A stretch of DNA of 64,000 bases, taken from contig NZ_JADEWZ010000011.1 of assembly GCF_015207425.1 (NCBI RefSeq), positions 62,001-126,000 on the forward strand. The letters run 5' to 3'. Position 1 is the stretch's first letter. Every line of letters starts with the position of its first letter. The stretch comes from Lusitaniella coriacea LEGE 07157 (GTDB taxonomy: Bacteria > Cyanobacteriota > Cyanobacteriia > Cyanobacteriales > Spirulinaceae). The notes below the pieces were generated by a model. That model was not told the origin of the DNA and made no database searches. It saw only the letters and a list, made by a program, of their open reading frames with translations. Position numbers and translations under genes: made by a program. Positions 52,701-62,592 of this stretch are shown in pieces.

Positions 52701-54302
52701 ATGCGATCGCGCTTCAAATTATTTTCTCCCAAAACTCCCCTTGTGATTGCATTCCTGAGCGGAATTGTCATGGGATTGACTCTTGCACCCGTAGGGCTGT
52801 TTCCTTTGGCTTGGACGGCTTTAGTTCCCCTGTGGGTTCTGGTGGCGAACGCATCGACCCAAAAAGCGATACGCTATGGTCTAGCTTGGGGCTTCGGTTA
52901 CCACGGTTTCGCCCTTTTTTGGGTGACGGGAATCCACCCCATGACGTGGCTTGGAGTGCCTTGGGCGTTCAGTCTCGCGATCGCGCTTTTTTGTTGGCTT
53001 TTTGTCACCCTTTGGGGCGCTGTTTTAGTGGCGGTTTGGGCAGCCGCGATCTCGAAGAGCCGCGTCTTCGACGCGATCGCGCAGCTTAAAAAATCACAAA
53101 AAACCACCCATTTTCAACTCTCCATTTCCCTCTTCCGCATCCTTTGGGGCGTTGCCCTCTGGTGCGCCCTAGAAGCGCTGTGGAGCGCTTCTCCTCTGTG
53201 GTGGACATCTCTTTCTCTCACCCAGAGTCCCCATAACTTGGCAATTCTACAATTTGCCCAACTATCGGGTTATACAACGGCGATCGCTGCCATTGTTGCC
53301 GTGAATGGTTTAGTGGCTGAGGGATTAATCGCTTCGATCGCGATGAGGGTCAGAGTAACCCGTTTGTTATGGAGTTTAACCCTCATTCTCTGGGCGGGTT
53401 TGCACGGCATGGGACTGGTTCTATATAATCGCCCGTTGGTTAACGAAAAACCGCTACAGGTTGGGATTATTCAAGGCAATATTCCTAATGATATTAAGCT
53501 GTTTGCAACAGGGCTACAGAAGTCCATTCAAAACTATACAGAAGGTTACGAGCGCTTAGTTCAGCAAAAAGTTGATGTGGTTTTGACCCCCGAAGGTGCA
53601 ATTCCCCTCATGTTGGCATCGTTACCGGAAACGGCTCTTTATCAGGCTCTTTTGCAACACAAAACTCCCATTTGGCTGGGAACTTATCGAAAGAAAGCGG
53701 TTGAGGGTAAAAAATCCAGCTATACCAATAGCCTTGTTACTCTGACAGGAAAGGGTCAAGCATTTAGCCAGTTTGATAAAGTCAAACTCGTGCCTTTAGG
53801 GGAATACATTCCCTTCGAGCCAATTTTAGGCAAAATCATCGACCGTCTCTCTCCTCTCGAAGCCCATCAAATTGCAGGAGATCCTCATCAAGTATTCGAT
53901 ACGCCCTTTGGACGAGCGATTGTGGGGATTTGTTATGAGTCTACCTTTGCGGAGCATTTTCGCGATCAAGCGGCTCGAGGAGGCGAGTTTATGATTACCG
54001 CATCGAATAACGCTCACTATAACGCTGCGATGCCTGCCCAACACCACGCCCAGGATGTGCTACGGGCGATTGAAACGGATCGCTGGGCGGCGCGAGCGAC
54101 CAATACGGGCTATTCTGGCATTGTCGATCCTCGCGGTCGCACCCTTTGGCAATCGGAGATCGATACCTACGAAATTCACGCCGCCACCATTTATCGCCGA
54201 GAGACTCAAACCCTATACGTGCGTTGGGGGAATTGGTTGATGTGGAGTTTGTTAGGGTTGAGCGCGATCGCGGGTCTTGGACTTTTTCTGCTCAAACCCT
54301 AA
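52701..54302 (+). CDS. lnt: Apolipoprotein N-acyltransferase
   Basis: Inner-membrane enzyme that adds the third acyl chain to lipoproteins. 533 residues: six N-terminal transmembrane helices (about 10-230), then a periplasmic nitrilase-like domain with the catalytic triad Glu298 (LTPEGA), Lys360 (FDKVKLVPLGEY) and Cys411 (GICYEST), and a final helix. Spacings match the E. coli enzyme. It overlaps no neighbour; the TPR gene converges 7 bp downstream. Confidence 0.93.
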   Translation: MRSRFKLFSPKTPLVIAFLSGIVMGLTLAPVGLFPLAWTALVPLWVLVANASTQKAIRYGLAWGFGYHGFALFWVTGIHPMTWLGVPWAFSLAIALFCWLFVTLWGAVLVAVWAAAISKSRVFDAIAQLKKSQKTTHFQLSISLFRILWGVALWCALEALWSASPLWWTSLSLTQSPHNLAILQFAQLSGYTTAIAAIVAVNGLVAEGLIASIAMRVRVTRLLWSLTLILWAGLHGMGLVLYNRPLVNEKPLQVGIIQGNIPNDIKLFATGLQKSIQNYTEGYERLVQQKVDVVLTPEGAIPLMLASLPETALYQALLQHKTPIWLGTYRKKAVEGKKSSYTNSLVTLTGKGQAFSQFDKVKLVPLGEYIPFEPILGKIIDRLSPLEAHQIAGDPHQVFDTPFGRAIVGICYESTFAEHFRDQAARGGEFMITASNNAHYNAAMPAQHHAQDVLRAIETDRWAARATNTGYSGIVDPRGRTLWQSEIDTYEIHAATIYRRETQTLYVRWGNWLMWSLLGLSAIAGLGLFLLKP

Positions 54303-54309
54303 ATCCTGG

Positions 54310-54960
54310 CTAACTTCCAGTTTTCTCCAGTTCGTCAATTCTTGCCTGTGCGTCCCGTTCAAATTCAACCAATTCTTGTTCGCGATAGATTGCAGCCGCT
54401 CGACGAAAGTCTTCTAATGCGCCCTGGCGGTCGTTGAGATCGAGCTTGGACAGCCCTCGATTGTAGTAAGCTTGACCGTAGTTTTCATCTCGACGAATGG
54501 CTGCGGTGTAGTCCGCGATCGCGCCCTGATTGTCCCCCAGACGACGCTTGGCAATTCCCCGACCTGAATACGCCGTGATGTTTTCAGGATTGAGGCGCAG
54601 GGTTTCGTCGTAATCTTTCACAGCATTTTGATGGTCTCCTTGTCTGCGATACGCGATCGCGCGCCCCAAATAGGGTCGCCAATTATTGGGTTCGAGACGA
54701 ATCACTTCGCTAAATGCTTCAACTGCTTCTGCATAGTTTTGTTGTTGAAGTTTTGCAACCGCCGCATTGAAAGCATTGGTGGCATCTTGTTGCGCGATTA
54801 AAGTACCGCGATCGTTAGTTTGACGGGCATTATTGCTCTCCCCCTGTTTCGAGATGCTATTGCTTGAGGACACTGACGTTTGAGCTTGAAGAGCAAGGGG
54901 AAGAGTCACCATTACAGTTGTCGCGACGAGCAGTCCAATGAATGTTTTCTTATCGTTCAT
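54310..54960 (-). CDS. Exported TPR-repeat protein
   Basis: 216 residues. Signal peptide (LLVATTVMVTLPLALQAQ, about 9-27) and then TPR repeats of 34 residues (AVEAFSEVIRLEPNNWRPYL; QNAVKDYDETLRLNPENITAY; GAIADYTAAIRRDENYGQAY; ALEDFRRAAAIYREQELV). TPR scaffolds mediate protein contacts, here on the periplasmic side. Partner unknown. Confidence 0.85.
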   Translation of the reverse strand: MNDKKTFIGLLVATTVMVTLPLALQAQTSVSSSNSISKQGESNNARQTNDRGTLIAQQDATNAFNAAVAKLQQQNYAEAVEAFSEVIRLEPNNWRPYLGRAIAYRRQGDHQNAVKDYDETLRLNPENITAYSGRGIAKRRLGDNQGAIADYTAAIRRDENYGQAYYNRGLSKLDLNDRQGALEDFRRAAAIYREQELVEFERDAQARIDELEKTGS

Positions 54961-55411
54961 AACGTTACTAGAAATTTAAAGGGCAATACGCAGTGAGAAA
55001 TTTGTCAATTGAAAATTGACGAGAAAGGGTAATTGTTCGCGCTTCGTGTCAATCTCTCATTTCAATCTTGGCAGAGTACCAGTACAAAGAAACAGACGGC
55101 GTTCGAGTTTATTTGTTCTGGGGAATCGCTGTTTATTGACTGGCGATTTTTTTCACCCCATTACACTATTTACTATTCACACAGTTGTTAGCCATGTTTC
55201 CGAAAACATTTTACAAAATAAAAAGGAATACCGTCAGTCTAACGATATCCCCCTGAAAATGTCAGGTTTCCATATTGAAGTGAGTGGGGTGGGTTTGAGC
55301 AATATTTATCGATATAAGACGACGAGAAATCCAGGTAACTAGCTCTTAATTACCGCGTCCTAATGAGAATTTCTTAAACCCCTTAAGGAATCGGCGCATT
55401 TCTGGAACGCT
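54961..55411. other. Intergenic stretch with no recognised gene
   Basis: 451 bp between the start of the TPR gene and the end of a small gene on the same strand. A frame of about 108 codons on the plus strand has no ribosome binding site and lacks coding character. No RNA gene seen. Confidence 0.45.
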
Positions 55412-55573
55412 CTACTGAAGATTCAAGTAATACGCCTCTGCTTCGAGTTGGCGCACCAACTTTTCATTCCCATGCGCTCTTGCAACTTCTAGACGATGTT
55501 GGAGGTTTTTACGGAGATTATTGCGATGATTAGATGCCGTGTTTTTAAAAACCTCTTGACGATTTCTGTTCAT
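55412..55573 (-). CDS. Small basic conserved protein (53 residues)
   Basis: ATG at 55573 to TAG at 55412, preceded by GAAGTGG. The protein starts MNRNRQEVFKNTASNHRNN and ends with EAEAYYLNLQ; it is helical and rich in Arg, Asn and Gln, with repeated R-N/Q blocks. Its codon use and composition look coding, and the type resembles small cyanobacterial proteins of unknown function. It lies 838 bp upstream of no partner on its strand except the TPR gene. Confidence 0.6.
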   Translation of the reverse strand: MNRNRQEVFKNTASNHRNNLRKNLQHRLEVARAHGNEKLVRQLEAEAYYLNLQ

Positions 55574-55695
55574 AACCACTTCGCTTATTGATAGATGAAA
55601 GGCTCACTTTCTTTTTAGGATAACATTTATATATCAGGAAAGTATCTTTTGTTACAGATTTTTATTAACTTATTTGAATAGCTTCATTTAGCCCC

Positions 55696-56487
55696 ATGTC
55701 AGATTATCAAATCATGACCTTACTCAGTGATTTTGGATTGCAGGATGTATATGTTGGCACTCTAAAAGGCGCGATCGCGCGAGTAAATCCTCGCATCTCC
55801 ACGATCGACCTCAATCACGATATCCCCCCGCAAAACCTTCTCGCCGCGCGCTTTTGCCTCCTTAGTGCCTATCCTTACTTCCCAAAAAGAACCGTACACG
55901 TTGCTGTGGTCGATCCCGGCGTGGGGAGTCAGCGACGCGCCATTGCCATTGAATTTCCCGAAGGCCACCTCGTGGGACCCGACAATGGAATATTTAGCGG
56001 TATTCTCGATCTAACAGGCGCGATCGCGGCAGTTGAATTAACCAACCCCAACTATTGGCTCACTCCTACGCCCAGCAACACCTTTCACGGTCGAGATATT
56101 TTTGCCCCTGTGGGAGCCTATCTTGCTAGTGGAACCCCCCTCACTGAACTCGGAGAATCGATCGATCCTGCCAGTTTGGTTCACCTCTCCCTTCCCAAAC
56201 TCCAAGAAACCCCATCGGAGATTTTGGGTTGCATTCAGTACATCGATCGCTTTGGCAACGCCATCACCAATATCCCTTCCGCACGAGTCGCAGAAAAATC
56301 TTGGCACGCGATCGCGGGAACCCATCATTTAGCCCCACAAACCACCTACAGCAACGTTCGACCCGGAGACGCGATGGCACTCATCGGCAGCCACGGTTGG
56401 ATTGAAATCGCTGTCAACTGCGGCAGTGCGTGCAAACAACTCCACTTAAGTTGGCAAGCCCCAATCACGATCGCCTGGACTGATTGA
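55696..56487 (+). CDS. SAM hydroxide adenosyltransferase (DUF62)
   Basis: 263 residues. Members split S-adenosylmethionine to adenosine and methionine. Visible motifs: LLSDFGLQDVYVGTLKGAI, the D-H-I pattern NHDIPPQN, VVDPGVGSQRRAIAIE, and GPDNGIFSGIL, and the C-terminal NIPSARVA region. Cytoplasmic. Monocistronic with no clear partner. Confidence 0.9.
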   Translation: MSDYQIMTLLSDFGLQDVYVGTLKGAIARVNPRISTIDLNHDIPPQNLLAARFCLLSAYPYFPKRTVHVAVVDPGVGSQRRAIAIEFPEGHLVGPDNGIFSGILDLTGAIAAVELTNPNYWLTPTPSNTFHGRDIFAPVGAYLASGTPLTELGESIDPASLVHLSLPKLQETPSEILGCIQYIDRFGNAITNIPSARVAEKSWHAIAGTHHLAPQTTYSNVRPGDAMALIGSHGWIEIAVNCGSACKQLHLSWQAPITIAWTD

Positions 56488-56685
56488 TATCCTCATACGC
56501 CTGATGTGAATTCCCCGTGTCTGGCGTGTCAGTTCTTCTGTAATCCAGAATGTTAGGCTTCCCCTCCGCTTAAGACCCGCGTTATACTCAGACCAGTTGC
56601 GGACGCGATATTGATATTTACTTGGTAGTTTTTGGTTTTGCGATTAAACTCTACCCCTTCATCCCGTCCGCCTTTTGATGCAACA

Positions 56686-57333
56686 ATGCCCAATATGGCT
56701 AAACTTTCCGTCGAACTCCACCGCTATTTTTTTGAAGAAGAACGCCAGCCAACTGTCAAACTGGGAGATATTCTCGCCCTTGCTGGAGAGCGAGTATTTG
56801 GCTTTTTATTCGTTATTTTGTCGCTTCCTTCCGCTTTGCCCATCCCTGCGCCGGGATACTCGATTCCTTTTGGCATTGTGCTATTTCTCTTAGCCCTGCA
56901 ATTAATTTCTGGGGCGAAGCGTCCCTGGTTACCCCAGCGAATTGTTAACGGTTCTTTTAAATTGGAACGGGCGCAAAAGTTGGTTAAGGCGGGAATTCCT
57001 TGGTTGAGACGGCTGGAGGGAATCACCAAACCTCGACTGACGGCGATTTGTACCAGTTTACCCGGTCGCGCGGTCATTGGGTGCGCGATCGCGCTGATGG
57101 CAACTTCGATGATGATTCCCATTCCTGGAACCAATACTTTCCCCGCGATCGGCATTTGGATTATTGGCGTAGGATTGTTTGAGGATGATGGTGCCATTAG
57201 TTTGGGTGGCTTAATCTTCTGCGTTCTCGTTGCTGCTGCTATGATTTCAGTTATTTTGGCAGTAATTTGGGGCGGAACGAGTATTATTGATATGGCAAAA
57301 GATTGGCTCAAAACCGTATTAGAAGGATTGTGA
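56686..57333 (+). CDS. ExoD-family membrane protein
   Basis: 215 residues from the ATG at 56686 (an upstream TTG frame is less likely; ATG 56695 is an alternative). A cytoplasmic N-terminus (LSVELHRYFFEEERQPTV) leads to about four membrane helices with the ExoD motifs LPSALPIPAPGYSIPFGIVL and MIPIPGTNTFPAIGIWIIG. ExoD proteins are tied to exopolysaccharide production in rhizobia; biochemical role unknown. Confidence 0.88.
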   Translation: MPNMAKLSVELHRYFFEEERQPTVKLGDILALAGERVFGFLFVILSLPSALPIPAPGYSIPFGIVLFLLALQLISGAKRPWLPQRIVNGSFKLERAQKLVKAGIPWLRRLEGITKPRLTAICTSLPGRAVIGCAIALMATSMMIPIPGTNTFPAIGIWIIGVGLFEDDGAISLGGLIFCVLVAAAMISVILAVIWGGTSIIDMAKDWLKTVLEGL

Positions 57334-57523
57334 TCGGCTAAAATATATCTAAATTGGGTATTAGGAGAATGGCACTGAATCTTAAGGCTGGTGGGCGCTG
57401 CCCACCCTACGAGATCTCGATGACCTCTGCTAATATTGAAATATAGCAATTGCCCTCTTTTGATAGCTGAATGCTTACAGCATTTCCCCTCTCCCCCAGT
57501 CAAAAAATGCTAAATTCTATTAA

Positions 57524-59149
57524 CTAAACCGCCGCCGCTTGACTCGGCAACTTCAAAAGCAAACCATACTCAATTCCCTCAACAACCGCTTGATAGGACG
57601 CATCAATAATATTGGTCGAAACCCCAAGAGTTGTCCATCGTTGTTCTCCATTACTCCACTCAACTAACACGCGAGTTTTGGCAGAAGTTCCTGCTTTTCC
57701 ATCCAAAATTCTGACTTTATAATCCGTGAGATAGAAGTTGGCAATTTCGGGATAAAACTTCACCAATGCCTTGCGCAAAGCTGCATCTAGGGCAGAAACT
57801 GGGCCATTTCCTTCTGCAACTTCCAATAATTCTTTGCCATTGACGCGCACTTTAATAGTCGCTAAGGCATTATTACAAAACTCATCGCTGTCCGGCAAAA
57901 TATCGCATTCTTTCAACAAGTCGCAATGAATTTGAAATCCGTGAATTTCAAACATTTGCTTGCGCTGTCCGAGAACAGAGCGCATTAATAATTCAAAACT
58001 CGCTTCTGCGGCTTCAAATTGATAACCTTCGTGTTCTAATTCTTTGAGTCTTTGTAAAATTTGCCGACAGGTGTCGTCCTGTTTATTTAACTCAATCCCA
58101 AAACTGCGAGCTTTGGATAAAACATTACTTAAACCCGATTGATCGGAAATCACAATTCGCCGTTCGTTACCAATAGATTGAGGCGTAATGTGTTCGTAGG
58201 TTAAGGGGTTGCGAGCAACCGCAGAGACATGAATTCCCCCTTTGTGAGCAAAAGCAGAACGCCCGACAAAAGGTGCGTGATCGTTGGGTGCGAGGTTGGC
58301 AATTTCGCTAATCAAACGGCTGGTATTAGTTAACTGCACGAGTTGTTCGGGTTCGAGGCAGCGATAGTTCAGTTTGAGTTGTAAGTTAGGGATCAGCGTA
58401 CAGAGGTTTGCATTGCCGCAGCGTTCCCCATAGCCATTAATGGTTCCCTGCACCATCTGTACCCCTTCTGTGACGGCGGCGAGGGCATTGGCGACGGCGG
58501 TTCCTGAGTCGTTGTGGGTGTGGATGCCGAGTTGGGTTTGAGGGGGGAGATTTTCGATAACTTCCCGCACAATGCAACCAATTTCCTGGGGAAGCGTACC
58601 GCCGTTGGTGTCGCAGAAGACTAACCATTCTGCCCCTGCTTCTAGGGCTGTTTTCAGGGTTTTGAGGGCGTATTCGGGATTGTGTTTGTAGCCGTCGAAC
58701 CAGTGTTCGGCATCGTAAATAATCCTACGTCCGCGATCGCGCAAGTACGCGATCGTTTCTCCAATCATCGCCAAATTCTCTTCTAAACTGGTGTTCAACC
58801 CTTCTGTGACGTGCAAATCCCAAGATTTGCCAAAAAGCGTCACCCAACGCGTTTCAGCCGCGAGAATGGCTTGCAACATTCGATCGTCGGCAGCATTTTT
58901 ATGGGGACGGCGAGTGGAACAGAAGGCAACAATTTCCGCCTGTTGGAGTGGGTTTTCTTGTAATTTCCAGAAAAATTTTACGTCTTTCGGATTCGCGCCG
59001 GGCCATCCTCCTTCGATAAACGGAACGCCCATTTCATCCAGTTTTCGGGCAATTCTCAGCTTGTCTTCCAGGGAGAGAGAAAGTCCTTCTCGTTGAGCGC
59101 CATCTCTGAGAGTGGTGTCGTAAATCCAAATTGGGCGAGCTGTATTCAT
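57524..59149 (-). CDS. cimA: Citramalate synthase
   Basis: 541 residues from the ATG at 59149 (MNTARPIWIYD); the longer frame includes a hydrophobic stretch with no homology. HMGL-type TIM barrel with the DTTLRDGAQREGLSLSL motif, ELVFCDTNGG, HTHNDSGTAVANAL (metal ligands) and a C-terminal LeuA-like regulatory domain. It condenses pyruvate and acetyl-CoA to (R)-citramalate, giving a threonine-independent route to isoleucine. The alternative family member 2-isopropylmalate synthase is less likely because of the DGAQREG form. Confidence 0.93.
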   Translation of the reverse strand: MNTARPIWIYDTTLRDGAQREGLSLSLEDKLRIARKLDEMGVPFIEGGWPGANPKDVKFFWKLQENPLQQAEIVAFCSTRRPHKNAADDRMLQAILAAETRWVTLFGKSWDLHVTEGLNTSLEENLAMIGETIAYLRDRGRRIIYDAEHWFDGYKHNPEYALKTLKTALEAGAEWLVFCDTNGGTLPQEIGCIVREVIENLPPQTQLGIHTHNDSGTAVANALAAVTEGVQMVQGTINGYGERCGNANLCTLIPNLQLKLNYRCLEPEQLVQLTNTSRLISEIANLAPNDHAPFVGRSAFAHKGGIHVSAVARNPLTYEHITPQSIGNERRIVISDQSGLSNVLSKARSFGIELNKQDDTCRQILQRLKELEHEGYQFEAAEASFELLMRSVLGQRKQMFEIHGFQIHCDLLKECDILPDSDEFCNNALATIKVRVNGKELLEVAEGNGPVSALDAALRKALVKFYPEIANFYLTDYKVRILDGKAGTSAKTRVLVEWSNGEQRWTTLGVSTNIIDASYQAVVEGIEYGLLLKLPSQAAAV

Positions 59150-59845
59150 AGTTAAGAATAGGAGCGAGTTTAGCGAATCTCTGAGGAATCTTAACCAGTC
59201 ATTATTGCTCAAAACCCACCCAACCCAAGCGAATAATTGTGTTTTTTGAGAAGTAGGAAAATCATCGATCCCCACAGGTGTTTCGCTTTAAATTATCTTG
59301 ACCGCGCGATCGCGCTCTACCCTTAATTAGCTAAAAAGCCTTTCAGAGCAGCGCTTTTAAGAGATTACAGTGCAAAAAGTTTCATTCCCCATCCCAGAGA
59401 GGAAAGTAAAATCCAACGTAATTCCTCGATCCCAAAAGTCTTTGGGATCGCAATGTTAAGGTTTCATGACATAACGATCCCCACTAAGCCCATAAATTCG
59501 TGAATCCTTGAAAATTAGCGACTTAACCCCTTGACTGCAATGGGAAAGATGCTGTTACATATTGTTAAGAAAGCGATCCCCAAAAAATCCTATTGTTTCT
59601 CGCCACCGACATCAAAATTTAGAAACTGATGGCTTGAAGCAAATCGAGAGGAAAATTGGTGAATTGCGCGGCGCTATTCTCACGAGCAGAATTCGCTGTT
59701 ACTTTATTGATTCTTGACAAGAGTGAAGATACCTTCTTTTTCTCCTTGCAAGTATCGATAAATTGAGCATATCTACAGAGTTGCATTTTCAACTCTAAAT
59801 TACTCAAATCATTAATTGTCTTAGTTAGTTTGGACTTATATTCTC
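59150..59845. other. Intergenic stretch with one strong inverted repeat
   Basis: 696 bp between divergent cimA and the DUF4912 gene. It contains a 10-bp stem at 59427-59450 and otherwise AT-rich DNA. A frame of 62 codons near 59619-59807 starts at TTG and is not supported. Confidence 0.5.
59427..59450. repeat. Perfect 10-bp inverted repeat
   Basis: CGATCCCAAA (59427-59436), loop AGTC, TTTGGGATCG (59441-59450). No T run follows, so it is not a terminator. It could be an operator or an RNA hairpin in the DUF4912 leader. Confidence 0.4.
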
Positions 59846-61078
59846 ATGGCAACAGAACGCCAACCTTTAGAAGAAATGACTTTGCGGCAGCTCCGTAAAG
59901 TTGCAAGTCGATACAACGTCTTTCGCTATAGCCGAATGCGCAAGGCGCAGTTATTGTCTGCCATTCAATCCATTGAACAAGAAAGACTTTCAAACACTCC
60001 ATCAACCCCTGTAGAGGTAAAAGAAACTGTGGAAGCATCCAAATTTGAACTTGGTCAAGAAGATCCAACGGGCGGTACCCTAGCATCTGTGGATGAAGGG
60101 TTAGCGGATTTGCCAAGCGGTTACGGCGAAAGTCGAATCGTTCTTATGCCGCGCGATCCTCAATGGAGTTATGCCTATTGGGATATCTCCAACGAACATA
60201 AAGAAGAATTGCGCCGTCAGGGAGGACAGCAAATTGCTCTGCGACTTTACGACGTAACTGATATCAATATCGAGCATCAAGCTCCCCACAGCGTCCAAGA
60301 GTATCCTTGCGACGAACTTGCTAGAGAATGGTATTTACCGATTCCCGTGAGCGATCGCGATTATGCAACTGACATTGGCTATCGCTGTGCTGACGGACGC
60401 TGGCTCGTCCTCGCTCGTTCTGCTCCCGTTCGCATTCCTCCCGTCTATCCCTCTGACTGGATTGAAGATGTCTTCATGACTGTGGGTTGGGAAGAAGATT
60501 TACACGATAAAACCATCTACAAGTTGGTTCCTCCCACCCAGCGCCAAACTGCCGAAGCCAGTAATCCCATCTACGATGAAATCTTTGGCATGACTGAATC
60601 AACTGAAGCGCAGCGCATCGCGGGTTCTATGTTTGGTTCTATGCAGCACGTTGCGGGTTCTGTGGTCAGTTCCTTCGTTTTCCCCTCTGGTATGGGAATG
60701 TGGTCGGAATCTACTAAAACCATGTCCGGCGCAGGAATGTCTATGTCCGGTGTAGGAATGTCTGGCGTTGGTTTCTCCGCTTCCGCACCGCCGATTCGTC
60801 CCCGCCAATTCTGGTTGGTTGCCGATGCAGAGTTAATTGTTTACGGTGCGACAGAACCCGACGCAACAGTAACCATCGGCGGACGACCCATCAAGCTCAA
60901 TCCCGATGGAACGTTCCGTTTCCAAATGTCTTTCCAAGACGGTCTAATCGACTATCCCATCATGGCTGTAGCGGCGGATGGAGAGCAAACACGCTCGATT
61001 CACATGAAGTTCAATCGCGAAACGCCTTCCCGCAATACCAACACGAAGGAAGATGCAGTAGTAGAATGGCTTCGTTAA
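59846..61078 (+). CDS. DUF4912 protein with N-terminal Rho-like SAP helix
   Basis: 410 residues. Residues about 8-45 (LEEMTLRQLRKVASRYNVFRYSRMRKAQLL) have the LxxxLRxxAxxxxV(S)xxRKxxL pattern of the Rho N-terminal/SAP helix-extended-loop-helix, a nucleic-acid-binding module. The central DUF4912 (about 85-250) includes RIVLMPRDPQWSYAYWDIS and VLARSAPVRIPP. A Met/Ser/Gly-rich linker (GAGMSMSGVGMSGVGFS, about 300-325) precedes an Ig-like strand-rich end (IVYGATEPDATVTIGGRPI). Role unknown. A terminator follows. Confidence 0.88.
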   Translation: MATERQPLEEMTLRQLRKVASRYNVFRYSRMRKAQLLSAIQSIEQERLSNTPSTPVEVKETVEASKFELGQEDPTGGTLASVDEGLADLPSGYGESRIVLMPRDPQWSYAYWDISNEHKEELRRQGGQQIALRLYDVTDINIEHQAPHSVQEYPCDELAREWYLPIPVSDRDYATDIGYRCADGRWLVLARSAPVRIPPVYPSDWIEDVFMTVGWEEDLHDKTIYKLVPPTQRQTAEASNPIYDEIFGMTESTEAQRIAGSMFGSMQHVAGSVVSSFVFPSGMGMWSESTKTMSGAGMSMSGVGMSGVGFSASAPPIRPRQFWLVADAELIVYGATEPDATVTIGGRPIKLNPDGTFRFQMSFQDGLIDYPIMAVAADGEQTRSIHMKFNRETPSRNTNTKEDAVVEWLR

Positions 61079-61114
61079 TCGGCTAATTGTAATTTCCGAA
61101 TTCCTATTTGATAA

Positions 61115-61147
61115 CCCCTCGATAGTAAAATATCGAGGGTTTTTTTG
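61115..61147 (+). terminator. Rho-independent terminator of the DUF4912 gene
   Basis: CCCTCGATA (61116-61124) and TATCGAGGG (61131-61139) with a GTAAAA loop and a seven-T tail. Confidence 0.88.
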
Positions 61148-61209
61148 TTCGGAATTAAAAGAATAGAAACCGACGCGCAGAACATCGTCGCATCTATCTC
61201 AAGGAATTG

Positions 61210-62436
61210 CTACTCTCCCATCAACGCTTTTTCGTAACGGGAACCCGCACTTTCCCAGGTAAATTCTTCTTCAATTAACGATCGCGCGGTTTTTGCCAAT
61301 TCCTGACGCAATTGAGGCTCGTCGAATAAGCGACCAATTGCCGTAACGTACTCCTCAACGGTATTTGCACGCAATGCTGCTAAGGGAACATTTTCCCCAT
61401 CAACGGCTAATCCTTCCAGTCCGCGATCGCTCCCCACAACCGGAACCCCGGCTGCCATCGCCTCCATCGTCTTATTCTTGATGCCAAACCCCGTTTGCAG
61501 GGGAATAACGCAGACGGTGGCTTGGTGTAGATATTCCACCATCGACGGAACTCGACCCGTTACGATTGTGCCGGGACGTTCTCCCAACGCCTTGACTTCC
61601 TTCGTGGGGTGTCCGCCAGCAATGGTAAATGTCGCTTCCGGATAGCGTTCTTGCAATGCCGGCAATACCTGCAAGACAAAGAAACGGACTGCATCGATGT
61701 TATGGGTCATATCCATTGCTCCCACAAAAATCAATCCCTGCCCCCCCAGATCGGTGGTGCGATAGGGGAATAAGTCTAAATCTACGCCGTTGGGAATCAC
61801 TTCAATTTTGGCATCGGGACTCAGTTCGAGGAGTTGATCCTTGTCGTCTGGCGTGGTGACGACAATGCGATCGCAAAGATTGCAATAGTTCGTTTCGTAG
61901 CGTTTGAGGGTGGGGAGATACGCGCGATCGCGATCGGGATTCTCCGAAGCTCCCATTTTTAAATAATTAATCGTTCCCCAATAGATCGAACTATGGACAT
62001 TGACCAGCATCTTTGCTTTTCCTCGGTAGGACGGACGCGCGTAAATCGCATTGGCACTATGCTCGAAAGTCATTGCATCGCACCTTCCCTCCCGAACGCA
62101 CTCATCAATCCATGCGTGCATTTCCGGAGAATAGCGATGTAACACATTAGGCGGAACACCCTTAATTGTAGACTCCAAAAAACGCGAGCCTTTACTCAAA
62201 ATCGACCCAATCCCTTTCTGTGAAACCGTACCTTCTCGCCGGGGAAAAACAACCAAATTATCCACCCAATCCCGCAGTGCATCGACATCTGCGTCGAGTG
62301 TTCCCTTCGATCGTTGCGTAATCAGCGTGATAGAATGGCGCTGATGCAGATACTTCAGCAAATTGAAGGTTCTGATCTCAGTCCCACTCCGACTGGGCGG
62401 ATAGGGTAGCGTCGAAGAAATCATTAAAATATTCAT
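61210..62436 (-). CDS. Family 4 glycosyltransferase
   Basis: 408 residues, GT-B fold: N-terminal MNILMISSTLPYPPSRSGTEIR acceptor domain; C-terminal nucleotide-sugar site with GLIFVGAMDMTHNIDAV, TGRVPSMVEYL, FGIKNKTMEAMAAGVPVVGSD (the E-x7-E region). It adds a sugar in polysaccharide or glycolipid synthesis. It is divergent to a methyltransferase (157 bp apart). Confidence 0.9.
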   Translation of the reverse strand: MNILMISSTLPYPPSRSGTEIRTFNLLKYLHQRHSITLITQRSKGTLDADVDALRDWVDNLVVFPRREGTVSQKGIGSILSKGSRFLESTIKGVPPNVLHRYSPEMHAWIDECVREGRCDAMTFEHSANAIYARPSYRGKAKMLVNVHSSIYWGTINYLKMGASENPDRDRAYLPTLKRYETNYCNLCDRIVVTTPDDKDQLLELSPDAKIEVIPNGVDLDLFPYRTTDLGGQGLIFVGAMDMTHNIDAVRFFVLQVLPALQERYPEATFTIAGGHPTKEVKALGERPGTIVTGRVPSMVEYLHQATVCVIPLQTGFGIKNKTMEAMAAGVPVVGSDRGLEGLAVDGENVPLAALRANTVEEYVTAIGRLFDEPQLRQELAKTARSLIEEEFTWESAGSRYEKALMGE

Positions 62437-62592
62437 AAGTACTCATCGTTCCGCTAGCTTATTACTTTTAACACAAATAAAGCGAAACTCAATGAGTAAT
62501 AAAAACTCTTTTGTTTCCCATTCCCCGTTTTCTGTTCCCTTCCTTGTACCCATGAGTTCATGACCCGAATATTCTTGTAGTAAATTAAGGTT

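Noticed and set aside
59619..59807. 62-codon reverse-strand frame before the DUF4912 gene
   Set aside because: It can only start at TTG, lacks a ribosome binding site and shows no family feature.
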